Virus record (IMG/VR): IMGVR_UViG_3300034190_002502
Location: 1 to 39,714 of that record
Origin: a virus
Strand: one strand, 5' to 3'
Length of the DNA stretch: 39,714 bases
Position 1 is the first letter of the stretch; every line of letters begins with the position of its first letter. Made by a program: the position numbers and the translations under genes. This document shows positions 8,772-15,330 of the stretch, piece by piece. The notes under the pieces are model-generated. The model was not told the DNA's origin. It made no database searches and worked only from the letters and a program-made list of their open reading frames with translations.

Positions 8772-9062
8772 TCATCCTCTCCATTCTTTGTTAAGTTTAA
8801 TCAACTCTGCCATCCCTACAAAAGCCGCTTTAACAGACTCATAATCAAAGTCTAGCACATCACAGTCAGTTTGCAAGTCTTTTCCTAAAATATATTCATA
8901 ATCTAAATCTACAACACCAGTTTCCATGATAGCAACAGTACATCTCACTTCACCGTGGATACTCTCATGAGATTGATCTAACTTAAGCTGCTGTAAACCT
9001 GGAGCATCTTTATCAATACTGTAAAAGTATCTATGTAGCATTCTTCTATGTGATTCTAGCAT
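8772..9062 (-). CDS. Hypothetical protein
   Basis: A 96-aa soluble protein with mixed alpha/beta character ([22 protein letters not shown]) and a helical C terminus. No family is recognised. It sits two bases after the dNTP diphosphohydrolase-like gene and two bases before csrA in the operon. Confidence 0.7.
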   Translation of the reverse strand: MLESHRRMLHRYFYSIDKDAPGLQQLKLDQSHESIHGEVRCTVAIMETGVVDLDYEYILGKDLQTDCDVLDFDYESVKAAFVGMAELIKLNKEWRG

Positions 9063-9063
9063 A

Positions 9064-9699
9064 CTATTTTCCTTTTTGTTCTTTTATTGTTAGTTCAAGC
9101 ACTGCTAAGATATTCCACGCTACTGCTGTCAAATGACTTAACCCTGTATCATCATCTATTAGTTCACCTGTCTGGTGTTTAAGTAAATGTCTCATCATAG
9201 CATCAGTGTATCTACTAATGCCGTTCTCTGCGTGACTCCAACCATGGTCTGTATACTTAGTAGCACCAAATGTACCCAACTCACTAACAGCTAACAAAGC
9301 GTTACTAAAGTCTCCTAATACTAGTCCTGGTCTAACTTTACCAGCGTCTAGCTTAGCACCTAACTCATGTTGATCTAACCCATAAGAATCAGATTCTGCT
9401 GCTTCAATATGTGCTGCTCTTGATTTAATTAGGTTATCAAGATCTACCTCATCCATATACTTCCTCTTAGCGTCCTTTAGGGCTTCATTAGGTAGTGGGT
9501 AACATTCGTCACTGTCTGCATCTAAATAAGATCCTGTTGGACAAAGCCCCTTACTTATATAACCAGATGGTGCACCTACTATATGTGGCTTACCAAAACA
9601 TTCCTCTTCTGTCTGTAATGCTTCTACTATATTACGTTCACTTACTTTCTTATTATACTCATCTAACTGTCTTTGTTGATGTTCACTATAGTGTCCCAT
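9064..9699 (-). CDS. dATP/dGTP diphosphohydrolase-like protein (MazG-related, DUF5664 type)
   Basis: A 211-aa protein. Its C-terminal 110 residues contain GAKLDAGKVRPGLVLGDFSN, a helix with ELGTFGATKYTDHGW, and SRYTDAMMRHLLKH with DDDTGLSHLTAVAWNILAVLEL. These are the helical metal-binding motifs of the phage dATP/dGTP diphosphohydrolase family. The N-terminal 100 residues are charged and unassigned. Such enzymes recycle host dNTPs or purge particular purine dNTPs. Together with dUTPase it forms a nucleotide-pool module at the front of the replication operon. No PurZ-like gene accompanies it, so there is no evidence for a 2-aminoadenine genome. Confidence 0.8.
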   Translation of the reverse strand: MGHYSEHQQRQLDEYNKKVSERNIVEALQTEEECFGKPHIVGAPSGYISKGLCPTGSYLDADSDECYPLPNEALKDAKRKYMDEVDLDNLIKSRAAHIEAAESDSYGLDQHELGAKLDAGKVRPGLVLGDFSNALLAVSELGTFGATKYTDHGWSHAENGISRYTDAMMRHLLKHQTGELIDDDTGLSHLTAVAWNILAVLELTIKEQKGK

Positions 9700-9829
9700 T
9701 GTTTATCTCCTTGATTAATGTTGCTAGTAATGTTGGCTTAGGCTCCTCTTTTATAGTCAGAGCTGCTAAAGTTGTAAATTCTATCCAAGTCTCTGGCCCT
9801 GTATCTATATAAGTTGTTTCTAGGTTCAT
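9686..9829 (-). CDS. Small hypothetical protein, first gene of the replication operon
   Basis: A 47-aa frame (starts MNLETTYIDTGPETW) with AGGAG six bases before ATG 9829. It lies about 24 nt after the expected start of transcription from P2-minus and overlaps the next gene by 14 bases. The well-placed SD and position make it a credible first cistron. No family is recognised; it may act as a short coupling or leader ORF. Confidence 0.65.
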   Translation of the reverse strand: MNLETTYIDTGPETWIEFTTLAALTIKEEPKPTLLATLIKEINNGTL

Positions 9830-9859
9830 AAACAGCTCCTTAAGTTATGTTATGGTTTA

Positions 9860-9888
9860 ACTATAGCCCATGTATTCTGAGTTGTCAA
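9860..9888 (-). promoter_or_regulatory. Sigma70 promoter P2-minus (replication operon)
   Basis: On the minus strand, TTGACA (9883-9888), a 17-bp spacer and TATAGT (9860-9865). It fires toward the 47-aa gene at 9829 and the whole replication operon. The -35 is perfect and the -10 has one mismatch. Confidence 0.85.
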
Positions 9889-9895
9889 GGAATAC

Positions 9896-10080
9896 TTGAT
9901 ATCTTTGTGTTATTTATTTTAAGCATACTATATAATATAACTCAGTGCCTTCGTTATCTGCATTCCTGTTCTTTCATAAGTAAACTTATTCAAACATAAA
10001 CACAAACTTCCAGTTCATTCAAGCTAAAGCTTAATCATATGTCTCTGTTCATTCAGTCACTTTGTTCCTTCATATGTAAG
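9896..10080 (-). repeat. Hub cassette, copy A (inverted homologue of 19321-19499)
   Basis: Read on the minus strand, this stretch aligns over its whole length with the plus strand at 19321-19499. Shared exact blocks in the same order are ATGATTAAGCT, AGCTTGAATG, AAGTTTACTTA, AACAGGAA, TATTATAT and AACACAA. It begins about 15 bases after the -10 of P1-minus and ends just before P2-minus. A seven-pair hairpin (10019-10034) recurs in copy B with a different loop, which points to function as RNA. No shared protein-length frame is present. It may be a leader RNA, a small RNA, an operator array or an origin. Confidence 0.85.
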
Positions 10081-10095
10081 AACCCTCTGAAATGC

Positions 10096-10124
10096 AGTAT
10101 ACTGAGTTTTAAAACATTTGTCAA
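10096..10124 (-). promoter_or_regulatory. Sigma70 promoter P1-minus, upstream of cassette A
   Basis: On the minus strand, TTGACA (10119-10124), a 17-bp spacer and TATACT (10096-10101). It transcribes cassette A first and then reads toward P2-minus and the replication genes. The arrangement matches P1-plus in front of cassette B. Confidence 0.85.
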
Positions 10125-10167
10125 CCCCCTATTTTGAAATTAAATGCAAATTAATGTAAATAAACCT

Positions 10168-10195
10168 TTGACATCCTGCAATCTTGTGTTATAAT
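10168..10195 (+). promoter_or_regulatory. Sigma70 promoter for the small-gene/lysozyme operon
   Basis: TTGACA (10168-10173), a 16-bp spacer and TATAAT (10190-10195), about 35 bases before the first ATG at 10228. It is divergent from P1-minus. A TTAACTTAACT stretch just downstream (about 10200-10210) may be an operator. Confidence 0.88.
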
Positions 10196-10227
10196 TAGGT
10201 TAACTTAACTAAAAGGAGGTTTTAAAC

Positions 10228-10464
10228 ATGTACAATGATCTTAGTGATTTAACAGTAGAAGAAATGTTGTACCTGAAAGATGAATTAAACGAAGCTTATG
10301 AAGAACTTATTAAGAAACAAAATGAGTGGTTAGAGATGTGTAACGGTTTGCGTAATGAAATGTATGCACGTTCTGCTGACCTTAAAGCAGAGGAGGAGAA
10401 AGCAAAGAAAGCTAGAGAAGCTGATTATGATTATTTGTATGAAGCTAACAACAACTTACATTAA
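10228..10464 (+). CDS. Hypothetical coiled-coil protein
   Basis: A 78-aa, highly charged helical protein rich in Glu, Lys and Ala, with heptads over most of its length. A near-perfect AGGAGG lies about ten bases upstream, so strong early translation is expected. It is the first gene of the plus-strand accessory operon. No family is recognised; small coiled-coil products of this kind are often host-takeover factors. Confidence 0.75.
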   Translation: MYNDLSDLTVEEMLYLKDELNEAYEELIKKQNEWLEMCNGLRNEMYARSADLKAEEEKAKKAREADYDYLYEANNNLH

Positions 10465-10477
10465 AAAAGGAGAGTTT

Positions 10478-10552
10478 ATGTGGTATGGTGTGTTTTGTAT
10501 AGTATTAACGCTAGGCAAGGCTTATGTTGATTTTCAAGCGGGGGTTTTATGA
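10478..10552 (+). CDS. Putative 24-aa hydrophobic micro-protein
   Basis: ATG at 10478 is preceded by AAGGAGAG at good spacing. The 24-residue product is hydrophobic (MWYGVFCIVLTLGKAY). Its TGA overlaps the next ATG (ATGA at 10549-10552), typical of translational coupling. It could be a membrane micro-protein or only a coupling device. Confidence 0.45.
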   Translation: MWYGVFCIVLTLGKAYVDFQAGVL

Positions 10553-10830
10553 GAGTAGTGTCATGTCAGAAATACGAGAAGCAAATGGGTGAGGATGGTG
10601 TAAGTCATCTTGTGCAGTTTGCAGAGCTTGAATCAGATCTTGAAGTACTAGAGGAGGTGTATGAGATAGGTCAGGTGGTAGGTATTGAGTTTCCTACACC
10701 AAGCAGAACAATTAGTATAGTAGGCGAGGTTAAAGGTTTTGAGTACACTATGGATGTATTTGATGATGGTGTTTACGCTGGCCCTTACGTAGCTTGTACC
10801 CTATATATAGAAGAGGTTGATTATGATTAA
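10549..10830 (+). CDS. Hypothetical protein
   Basis: A 93-aa acidic protein, mostly beta-like (IEFPTPSRTISIVGEVKGFEY). No family is recognised. It is coupled by ATGA to the upstream micro-ORF and overlaps the lysozyme start by eight bases. Confidence 0.75.
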   Translation: MRVVSCQKYEKQMGEDGVSHLVQFAELESDLEVLEEVYEIGQVVGIEFPTPSRTISIVGEVKGFEYTMDVFDDGVYAGPYVACTLYIEEVDYD

Positions 10831-11536
10831 GAAGATATTAGATTTTTTATTTAAAAAGCAACAAAAGTCCATACCTGAGAGGATAGAAGAAACAAAGGAG
10901 TTGCTTAAAAAGCCTAAGAAAGTGTATAAAGACCAAGTGAAGGGGGTACATGAGGATGGGTTGCAACGTGTATCTAAGAATGGATTAGCTGACTTAGTAC
11001 ATTCAGAAGCCATTACAACTAAGAAGTATAAAGATAGTGCAGGTGTTTGGACTATAGGCATAGGTTTTACACAAGCTGTAGTTAAAGGACTTAATAGACG
11101 TCCAGCTAAGCATGAAATGGAGCTTGATGAAATCTTTACTATATATAAGAGAGGTATTGAGGTTTATGCAGACGGTGTACGTAAGATGCTTAAAGTTAAA
11201 GTAAGTCAACATATGTTTGATGGGTTAGTTAGCTTTGCTTATAATATAGGTATAGGTGGTGCTAGAAAGTCCTCATTAATTAGAGCTATCAATAAGGGTG
11301 TTACTGATGAAAAGACACTGAAGAGCCTATTAATGCGTTGGAACAAGGTGCGAAAGAATGGTAAGCTTGTTACATCTAAAGGACTTATCAATAGACGTAA
11401 GAAAGAAGCAGCTGTTATGTTCGAAGCTAGGTATAGTAATAAGAAGATGGTGGGTAGAGTTATACCAGTGGGTAAGAACAAACCATTACGTAATAGTAAG
11501 AAGGCATATAAGATTGACCTTAACGAATATCTATAA
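10823..11536 (+). CDS. Endolysin, GH24 lysozyme (T4/P22-type muramidase)
   Basis: A 237-aa enzyme cutting the MurNAc-GlcNAc bond of peptidoglycan. The catalytic triad fits E-x8-D-x5-T (Glu62, Asp71, Thr77) in HSEAITTKKYKDSAGVWT, and the C-terminal GLINRRKKEA matches the GLxxRRxxE motif of the family. The N-terminal 50 residues are basic and helical, without a clear signal peptide or SAR anchor, so export probably needs the holin. ATG 10823 (SD AGAGG) is preferred to TTG 10817. It is encoded about 9 kb away from the holin gene. Confidence 0.93.
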   Translation: MIKKILDFLFKKQQKSIPERIEETKELLKKPKKVYKDQVKGVHEDGLQRVSKNGLADLVHSEAITTKKYKDSAGVWTIGIGFTQAVVKGLNRRPAKHEMELDEIFTIYKRGIEVYADGVRKMLKVKVSQHMFDGLVSFAYNIGIGGARKSSLIRAINKGVTDEKTLKSLLMRWNKVRKNGKLVTSKGLINRRKKEAAVMFEARYSNKKMVGRVIPVGKNKPLRNSKKAYKIDLNEYL

Positions 11537-11546
11537 GGATAGCATG

Positions 11547-11861
11547 ATGAATGAAGCATTACAAAAAGAAATAGAAGAGCTGGGGTTTGTAGTTAACCCA
11601 GAGCACCCAGACCCAACACCTGGGTTGAAGCTTATGAAATATGGGTACATACCTACAGACGATGTTATACCTATGATTAAGAATATAAAAGAATGGTATC
11701 CACCTGGTTGTGTGGTTGCTATATCAGATGATGGGTTTTTCATGGATAAACCTATTGCCGGTGTTAACGTAGTTGGTATGTATAAACTTAGAAGTTACAA
11801 TGCATGGAGAGCCTGGAGAAGTGTGCAGTTAGAAGTGTTATTTGAACCTTTAGGAGAATAG
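11547..11861 (+). CDS. Hypothetical protein
   Basis: A 104-aa protein beginning MNEALQKEIEELGFVV, with AAGGA seven bases upstream (ATG 11544 is the alternative). It contains PGLKLMKYGYIPTDD and a Trp/Arg-rich segment (NAWRAWRSVQLEV). No family is recognised. Confidence 0.7.
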   Translation: MNEALQKEIEELGFVVNPEHPDPTPGLKLMKYGYIPTDDVIPMIKNIKEWYPPGCVVAISDDGFFMDKPIAGVNVVGMYKLRSYNAWRAWRSVQLEVLFEPLGE

Positions 11862-11862
11862 A

Positions 11863-12144
11863 ATGGGTGCTAAATTAGTAACAGGTAGAAATTCGGATTA
11901 CTCTTTACAGAGTAAAAGAAAGACAATTCTAGATAAACTAGAGGATAATAGAACAGTTACCGGTGAGATATTGTGTATATCATGCGAAGCTTCTAATTTA
12001 ATTCAAGAAATAAGGCCCGTCACTGTGTCAGACGGGTTTAAAGAGAAAAAGGTAGTAGAATTAGATACTTTGTACTGTAATCTATGTGAATATATGGTGC
12101 TAGATGACAAAGAAACTATCTTTTTACGAAATAAGTTAAAATAA
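11863..12144 (+). CDS. Zinc-ribbon-like hypothetical protein
   Basis: A 93-aa protein with two CxxC knuckles, CISC at about residues 38-41 and CNLC at about 72-75, compatible with one zinc ribbon. No further domain is recognised. It starts two bases after the upstream stop in the accessory operon; DNA, RNA or protein binding is possible. Confidence 0.7.
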   Translation: MGAKLVTGRNSDYSLQSKRKTILDKLEDNRTVTGEILCISCEASNLIQEIRPVTVSDGFKEKKVVELDTLYCNLCEYMVLDDKETIFLRNKLK

Positions 12145-12157
12145 TTCATTTATTTCC

Positions 12158-12185
12158 TTGCTTTTTCCTGGTGGTTGGCTATACT
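12158..12185 (+). promoter_or_regulatory. Possible internal sigma70 promoter
   Basis: TTGCTT (12158-12163), a 16-bp spacer and TATACT (12180-12185) in the 78-base gap before the gene at 12223. Moderate match only. Confidence 0.45.
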
Positions 12186-12222
12186 TACAATATAAGATAA
12201 ATTAACCGCTAGGAGAAACATC

Positions 12223-12423
12223 ATGAATACATTAAATATAGCTAGAAAGACAATGAATTCAAGTAGTCAAGTTAAATTATTAGTAGCTTTTGAACAATTC
12301 AGTGGTAATGAGTTCTTAAATGAGAAAGTAGTTGATTTTACATATGATGCTAACAGTTTTGGTGTTGTATTTACAGATGGGTCTGTATTAGTTAGTAATC
12401 AGAATGGTTTTATAGTAAGATAA
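12223..12423 (+). CDS. Hypothetical protein
   Basis: A 66-aa protein with an Asn/Ser-rich N terminus and beta-strand character (SFGVVFTDGSVLVSNQNG). AGGAG precedes the ATG at good spacing. No family is recognised. Confidence 0.65.
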   Translation: MNTLNIARKTMNSSSQVKLLVAFEQFSGNEFLNEKVVDFTYDANSFGVVFTDGSVLVSNQNGFIVR

Positions 12424-12447
12424 TCGTAAACTAAACGGAGATAGGCA

Positions 12448-12651
12448 ATGATTACTTCATCAGAGAGAATAAGAGCAATACACGCAACACGAGTAGTTAT
12501 ATTTATCTTAGGGTTATTAGCAATATACACAGAAAGTCCATTTAGCGACATCTGTGCTAGCTTGAGTTTAGGAATTTGGTTGTGGCAGGCACAATTAGTA
12601 CATTTTGAATTGAAGTTAATAGAGAAATGGAGAAAGAGACATGAAGTATAG
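12448..12651 (+). CDS. Small membrane protein, two predicted segments
   Basis: A 67-aa protein with hydrophobic segments at about residues 15-28 and 36-50 and a basic C-terminal helix (EKWRKRHEV). It overlaps the next gene by 11 bases. No family is recognised. It could support lysis or modify the inner membrane. Confidence 0.6.
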   Translation: MITSSERIRAIHATRVVIFILGLLAIYTESPFSDICASLSLGIWLWQAQLVHFELKLIEKWRKRHEV

Positions 12652-12898
12652 AATATTATTCGTTATATTCTTTGTAGTGGTGTTCTTAAGTGACTCACAT
12701 GCAATGAGATGTAGCAGGAAGTTAATACAAGTGGGCGACTATGTGTCGAAGATGTTTGCCCATTGTGGTACACCATTACACGCTATGCGTGATATAGGTA
12801 GAAATGGCGATAAAATAGTGTACATATACAAGCAGAATGGCAGAAATCAAGTGATTGTCACAAGAGACAACGTAATTATATCAATGAGGAGTGAATAA
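12641..12898 (+). CDS. Secreted DUF2845-like protein
   Basis: An 85-aa protein with a signal peptide (about residues 1-21, basic start then IFFVVVFL, ending SHA). The mature part starts MRCSRKLIQVGDYVSKMF and continues with AHCGTPLH, resembling the RC...L(V/I)xxGD...CGxP pattern of DUF2845, a periplasmic family of gammaproteobacteria. Two Cys could form a disulfide. It is unusual in a phage and may be host-derived, acting in the envelope of infected cells. The function of the family is unknown. Confidence 0.7.
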   Translation: MKYRILFVIFFVVVFLSDSHAMRCSRKLIQVGDYVSKMFAHCGTPLHAMRDIGRNGDKIVYIYKQNGRNQVIVTRDNVIISMRSE

Positions 12899-13113
12899 TG
12901 CAGCAATCATACATAAACAAGGCTACAATTGGACAAGCTAGCAATATGGCACATGCTGAGTACTTAATAGAGTCAGAAGCGGTGAGAAGGGTTATTGGTT
13001 TGGAGAGGTATATGCATAAAAGAGTGCCTGTGTTAGTTAAATTACTAACAGAAATTCAAGAGATTAACGAACTAGAGGCTGTTTGTACTAAGCTTAAAAG
13101 GGGTAAGTTATGA
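12898..13113 (+). CDS. Hypothetical protein
   Basis: A 71-aa helical protein, with ATG overlapping the upstream TAA (TAATG) and a 4-base overlap with the next gene. No family is recognised. Confidence 0.65.
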   Translation: MQQSYINKATIGQASNMAHAEYLIESEAVRRVIGLERYMHKRVPVLVKLLTEIQEINELEAVCTKLKRGKL

Positions 13114-13352
13114 GTGTTTTCTTACTAACGCTAAATCCTAACACTGAAACTCTACATATATTCAAATGTATGTGTGCGAATGAGGCTAGAGGTATACAGA
13201 AACGTTTAGTTCATGCATTTAGTGAGAGTTTGAGTAATTTCATCATCAGTGATGCTAGCGAGAATCCTGCAATCATGAAATCACAGTATAAGAGCATTAA
13301 AAGATACACATATGAGCAGAATAGAAGTTATTACGTTAAAAGAGGTGATTAA
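13110..13352 (+). CDS. Hypothetical protein
   Basis: An 80-aa protein beginning MSVFLLTLNPNTETLHIF, then mostly helical and basic. It overlaps both neighbours by one to four bases. No family is recognised. Confidence 0.65.
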   Translation: MSVFLLTLNPNTETLHIFKCMCANEARGIQKRLVHAFSESLSNFIISDASENPAIMKSQYKSIKRYTYEQNRSYYVKRGD

Positions 13353-13645
13353 TGAACAAATTAGACGCTAGTATACGTATGTGTGTTATAGTTGATGCTT
13401 TAGATGAGTTATTATGGGAAGTTATAGACGAAATAGGTGATTTAGAGGACACAGAACACGAATTACAGCCTGTATTGTCTACAATCACAGATATGTATGA
13501 GAGATATGAGCGAGATATACCAATGGATGGGAAATGGAACGGTATGCCTCTAAGTCAACAAATATACGGTGTAAAAAGAGTATCTAAAGAGGTAGATGAT
13601 AGAATTCAAGATAAATTAGGGTTAAAACCCCTTGACAATGACTAA
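13352..13645 (+). CDS. Hypothetical acidic protein
   Basis: A 97-aa acidic helical protein (DALDELLWEVIDEIGDLEDTEHEL). Its last codons contain the -35 box of the next promoter. No family is recognised. Confidence 0.7.
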   Translation: MNKLDASIRMCVIVDALDELLWEVIDEIGDLEDTEHELQPVLSTITDMYERYERDIPMDGKWNGMPLSQQIYGVKRVSKEVDDRIQDKLGLKPLDND

Positions 13646-13660
13646 ATAGTGTACTATTCT
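13632..13660 (+). promoter_or_regulatory. Internal sigma70 promoter
   Basis: TTGACA (13632-13637), a 17-bp spacer and TATTCT (13655-13660), followed at once by TATAAT (13661-13666). The start would fall just before the 39-aa ORF at 13689, re-initiating the distal half of the accessory operon. A small inverted repeat, GGGTTaaAACCC, overlaps its upstream edge. Confidence 0.7.
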
Positions 13661-13688
13661 TATAATATAACCACAAAGGAGAGACATT

Positions 13689-13808
13689 ATGTTTAGACCA
13701 ATCGAAGAACTAGTGAAAGAACATGAAGAGAACATGAAAGCAGCTGATGAAGCTATAGCCTTACTAAAAGAGGCTTTAAAGAGAGGTGAAGAAGATGAGC
13801 TTTCATAA
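13689..13808 (+). CDS. Small acidic helical protein (39 aa)
   Basis: AAGGAGAG precedes ATG 13689. The product (MFRPIEELVKEHEEN and onward) is one long charged helix with heptad character. It follows the 13632-13660 promoter directly and overlaps the next gene's start by 14 bases. No family is recognised. Confidence 0.6.
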   Translation: MFRPIEELVKEHEENMKAADEAIALLKEALKRGEEDELS

Positions 13809-13989
13809 TTGGTATAGTAAGAGTATTGAGAGAATGCACAAGATATACGAACAAGAGAAAGCTGACGAAATCGCAGCACAGAGGTCTAGGGAGGCTATGG
13901 ATAGATGGTTTACCCAGGCCCAGATAAAGGAAGAGAAGGAAAGAATGGCAAAAGAGTATAACGAAGACGAAGACTTATGGGGGATTTAA
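13795..13989 (+). CDS. Small charged helical protein
   Basis: A 64-aa protein (MSFHNWYSKSIERMHK and onward) rich in Glu, Lys and Arg. ATG 13795 is chosen because AGAGG lies eight bases upstream; GTG 13786 is the alternative. No family is recognised. Confidence 0.6.
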   Translation: MSFHNWYSKSIERMHKIYEQEKADEIAAQRSREAMDRWFTQAQIKEEKERMAKEYNEDEDLWGI

Positions 13990-14014
13990 CTTGATTGATA
14001 TAATGGAGGATGAT

Positions 14015-14233
14015 ATGTTTAGTTTAGTATATGAGAACAAACTAAAGCGAGAGCTTGCTAGAAGCTTAGCCATTAGCTCACTAGAGAGGTTTATTGAAGG
14101 AACTGAGAGTTTAGACGACTATAACATGGCAGTAGCTGAGTATGCAGATACATTAACAGAAATATATACTTCTGAAGCCAACCACTTACTTATAGGGACT
14201 GACGATGAAACAAGTGATAACAAAGAGCTATAA
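14015..14233 (+). CDS. Hypothetical helical protein
   Basis: A 72-aa protein beginning MFSLVYENKLKREL. ATG 14015 has GGAGG five bases upstream and is preferred over TTG 13991 and ATG 14003. No family is recognised. Confidence 0.6.
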   Translation: MFSLVYENKLKRELARSLAISSLERFIEGTESLDDYNMAVAEYADTLTEIYTSEANHLLIGTDDETSDNKEL

Positions 14234-14429
14234 ATGGGAATACGAAACTTGTGGTATGGATAACGAGATAGGCATTATCTCAAGAGAAGGGTTTCAACAA
14301 AGGGTGCTAGCAATAGCATCAGGTGAATATACAAGGGCTAATTATGAGCCTACAACGTGGCATTTCCATTGGGATGAAGGTGGAGGAGCTGTACCAGACA
14401 AACTACCAGAAGGATATACTTATGAGTGA
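14205..14429 (+). CDS. Hypothetical protein
   Basis: A 74-aa protein with an aromatic, His/Trp-rich centre (TTWHFHWDEGGG). It overlaps the upstream gene by 29 bases and the next by eight. No family is recognised. Confidence 0.6.
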   Translation: MKQVITKSYKWEYETCGMDNEIGIISREGFQQRVLAIASGEYTRANYEPTTWHFHWDEGGGAVPDKLPEGYTYE

Positions 14430-14619
14430 TATAACAGATAGTATTAAAGAGACAGCTAAGGATATGTATGCAGCGGGAGTAATGGCTGAGAGTGTGTATA
14501 AGAAGCTAATAGAAGACATAGAAAAGAGTAGTGAACAAGTGTTAGCACATGGGGCTACACTAGACAATAGTGGTTGTAGTGGATGTCCTAATAGAGGGAG
14601 CTGTAAGAATGCAGAGTGA
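14422..14619 (+). CDS. Small protein with C-terminal Cys cluster
   Basis: A 65-aa protein (starts MSDITDSIKETAKDMY), helical for 50 residues and ending CSGCPNRGSCKNAE. The three clustered Cys could bind zinc or an iron-sulfur centre, perhaps as a dimer. SD AGGA lies before ATG 14422. No family is recognised. Confidence 0.6.
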   Translation: MSDITDSIKETAKDMYAAGVMAESVYKKLIEDIEKSSEQVLAHGATLDNSGCSGCPNRGSCKNAE

Positions 14620-14755
14620 ATCAAGTAAGAAGCTAATGATATTAATACAGACAGCAGCACGTAAGCTATATACAGATGATGAGATGAGTACACATGATTA
14701 CTTCATATTGATGGATGTAGTGGATAGAATCAACAGACAGGGAGAAGGTGAATGA
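14609..14755 (+). CDS. Small helical protein
   Basis: A 48-aa protein (MQSESSKKLMILIQTAARK and onward) with GGGAG about eight bases before ATG 14609. Its end overlaps the DnaA-like gene by ATGA (14752-14755). No family is recognised. Confidence 0.55.
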   Translation: MQSESSKKLMILIQTAARKLYTDDEMSTHDYFILMDVVDRINRQGEGE

Positions 14756-15030
14756 ACTTATTCGGATGTATAAAGGATGATGCAGACAAGGCAATGCAAG
14801 TGCTTAACCTGAGTATGGATGAGCTTAGAGGAGGCCACAATATCATGTCAATAACACGCAAGAAAGCTATGGTTAGCTGTTATTTAAGGCATGAATGTGG
14901 TTATACACTGTCAGAAATAGCCGATTACTGTCATAAAGACAGGAGTTCTATAGTATATCATGTAAAGAAGTACACAAAAGACTACAATCTTCATGCAAAT
15001 AAACTGATACAATTAACACAAGAAGTCTGA
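14752..15030 (+). CDS. Stand-alone DnaA domain IV-like DNA-binding protein
   Basis: A 92-aa protein whose residues from about 33 onward match the helix-turn-helix domain IV of DnaA: TRKKAMVSCYLRHECGYTLS, then EIADYCHKDRSSIVYHVKKY. This parallels the DnaA layout of basic helix, L/T-x-EI, F/Y-x-x-x-D-H/R-T/S-T/S-V-x-H. The AAA+ and N-terminal DnaA domains are absent. It could bind DnaA boxes to recruit or block host DnaA, or act as a transcription factor. It is the last gene of the accessory operon. Confidence 0.82.
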   Translation: MNLFGCIKDDADKAMQVLNLSMDELRGGHNIMSITRKKAMVSCYLRHECGYTLSEIADYCHKDRSSIVYHVKKYTKDYNLHANKLIQLTQEV

Positions 15031-15049
15031 TATATTCTTGTATACATTC

Positions 15050-15085
15050 ATGTACTTAGGTGAACAGGATGGAGCCTAAGTATGT
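15050..15085 (+). promoter_or_regulatory. Hairpin with GGA motifs in the loop (possible CsrA site)
   Basis: An 11-pair stem (two G-U pairs), 15050-15060 with 15075-15085, closes a 14-base loop holding ACAGGATGGA. Two GGA triplets in a hairpin loop is the classic CsrA recognition form, and this phage encodes CsrA. It lies 20 bases after the DnaA-like gene's stop, in its 3' UTR. It is a candidate only. Confidence 0.4.
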
Positions 15086-15305
15086 AAATAACCAGACACA
15101 GCCAAAGGCTAGTGTAATAGAGTAGATAGAAGGGGACCGAATATCGTACGCTAACCAGCCTCACGTCCGGCTTCGCTGACACTGCTCAAGGTCAAGAGAA
15201 AGGCCCCTGGCCTCCCCCCACCCCGGGGTCTGGAGCTGCTACACCCACAGAGAAACGCGTGGGAGATATCAGAAAAGAGGGGGCGGGTAATTCAAAATAA
15301 AATAA

Positions 15306-15330
15306 GAGTAATACCCTTCGGGTCTTAAGC
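15306..15330 (-). terminator. Possible weak terminator for the 19.1-15.4 kb minus operon
   Basis: On the minus strand a short ACCC-GAA-GGGT hairpin is followed by a T-rich run (ATTACTCTTATTTTATTTT). The stem is only four to five pairs, so the call is tentative. Confidence 0.3.

Noticed and set aside
9064-9699. Z-genome (2-aminoadenine) phage
   Set aside because: No PurZ-like adenylosuccinate synthetase homologue is visible; the diphosphohydrolase-like gene alone is insufficient.
9896-10080. Cassettes as CsrB/CsrC-like sponge RNAs
   Set aside because: Each copy has only about three GGA triplets and most lack the ANGGA context, far fewer than in CsrB-type RNAs.
10355-10552. 65-aa frame from 10355
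   Set aside because: Its first two thirds overlap the better-supported coiled-coil gene in another frame. Only the last 24 codons, with their own SD, are kept.
15157-15175. Group II intron domain 5-like string (CACGTCCGGCTTC)
   Set aside because: Only the 3' strand resembles domain 5. The matching GAGCC... 5' strand, the GAAA tetraloop and a reverse transcriptase are missing.
15200-15230. G-quadruplex on the minus strand
   Set aside because: The G runs (GGGG, GGGGGG, GG, GGGG) do not give four separated runs of three or more, so it is at best a weak two-tetrad candidate.
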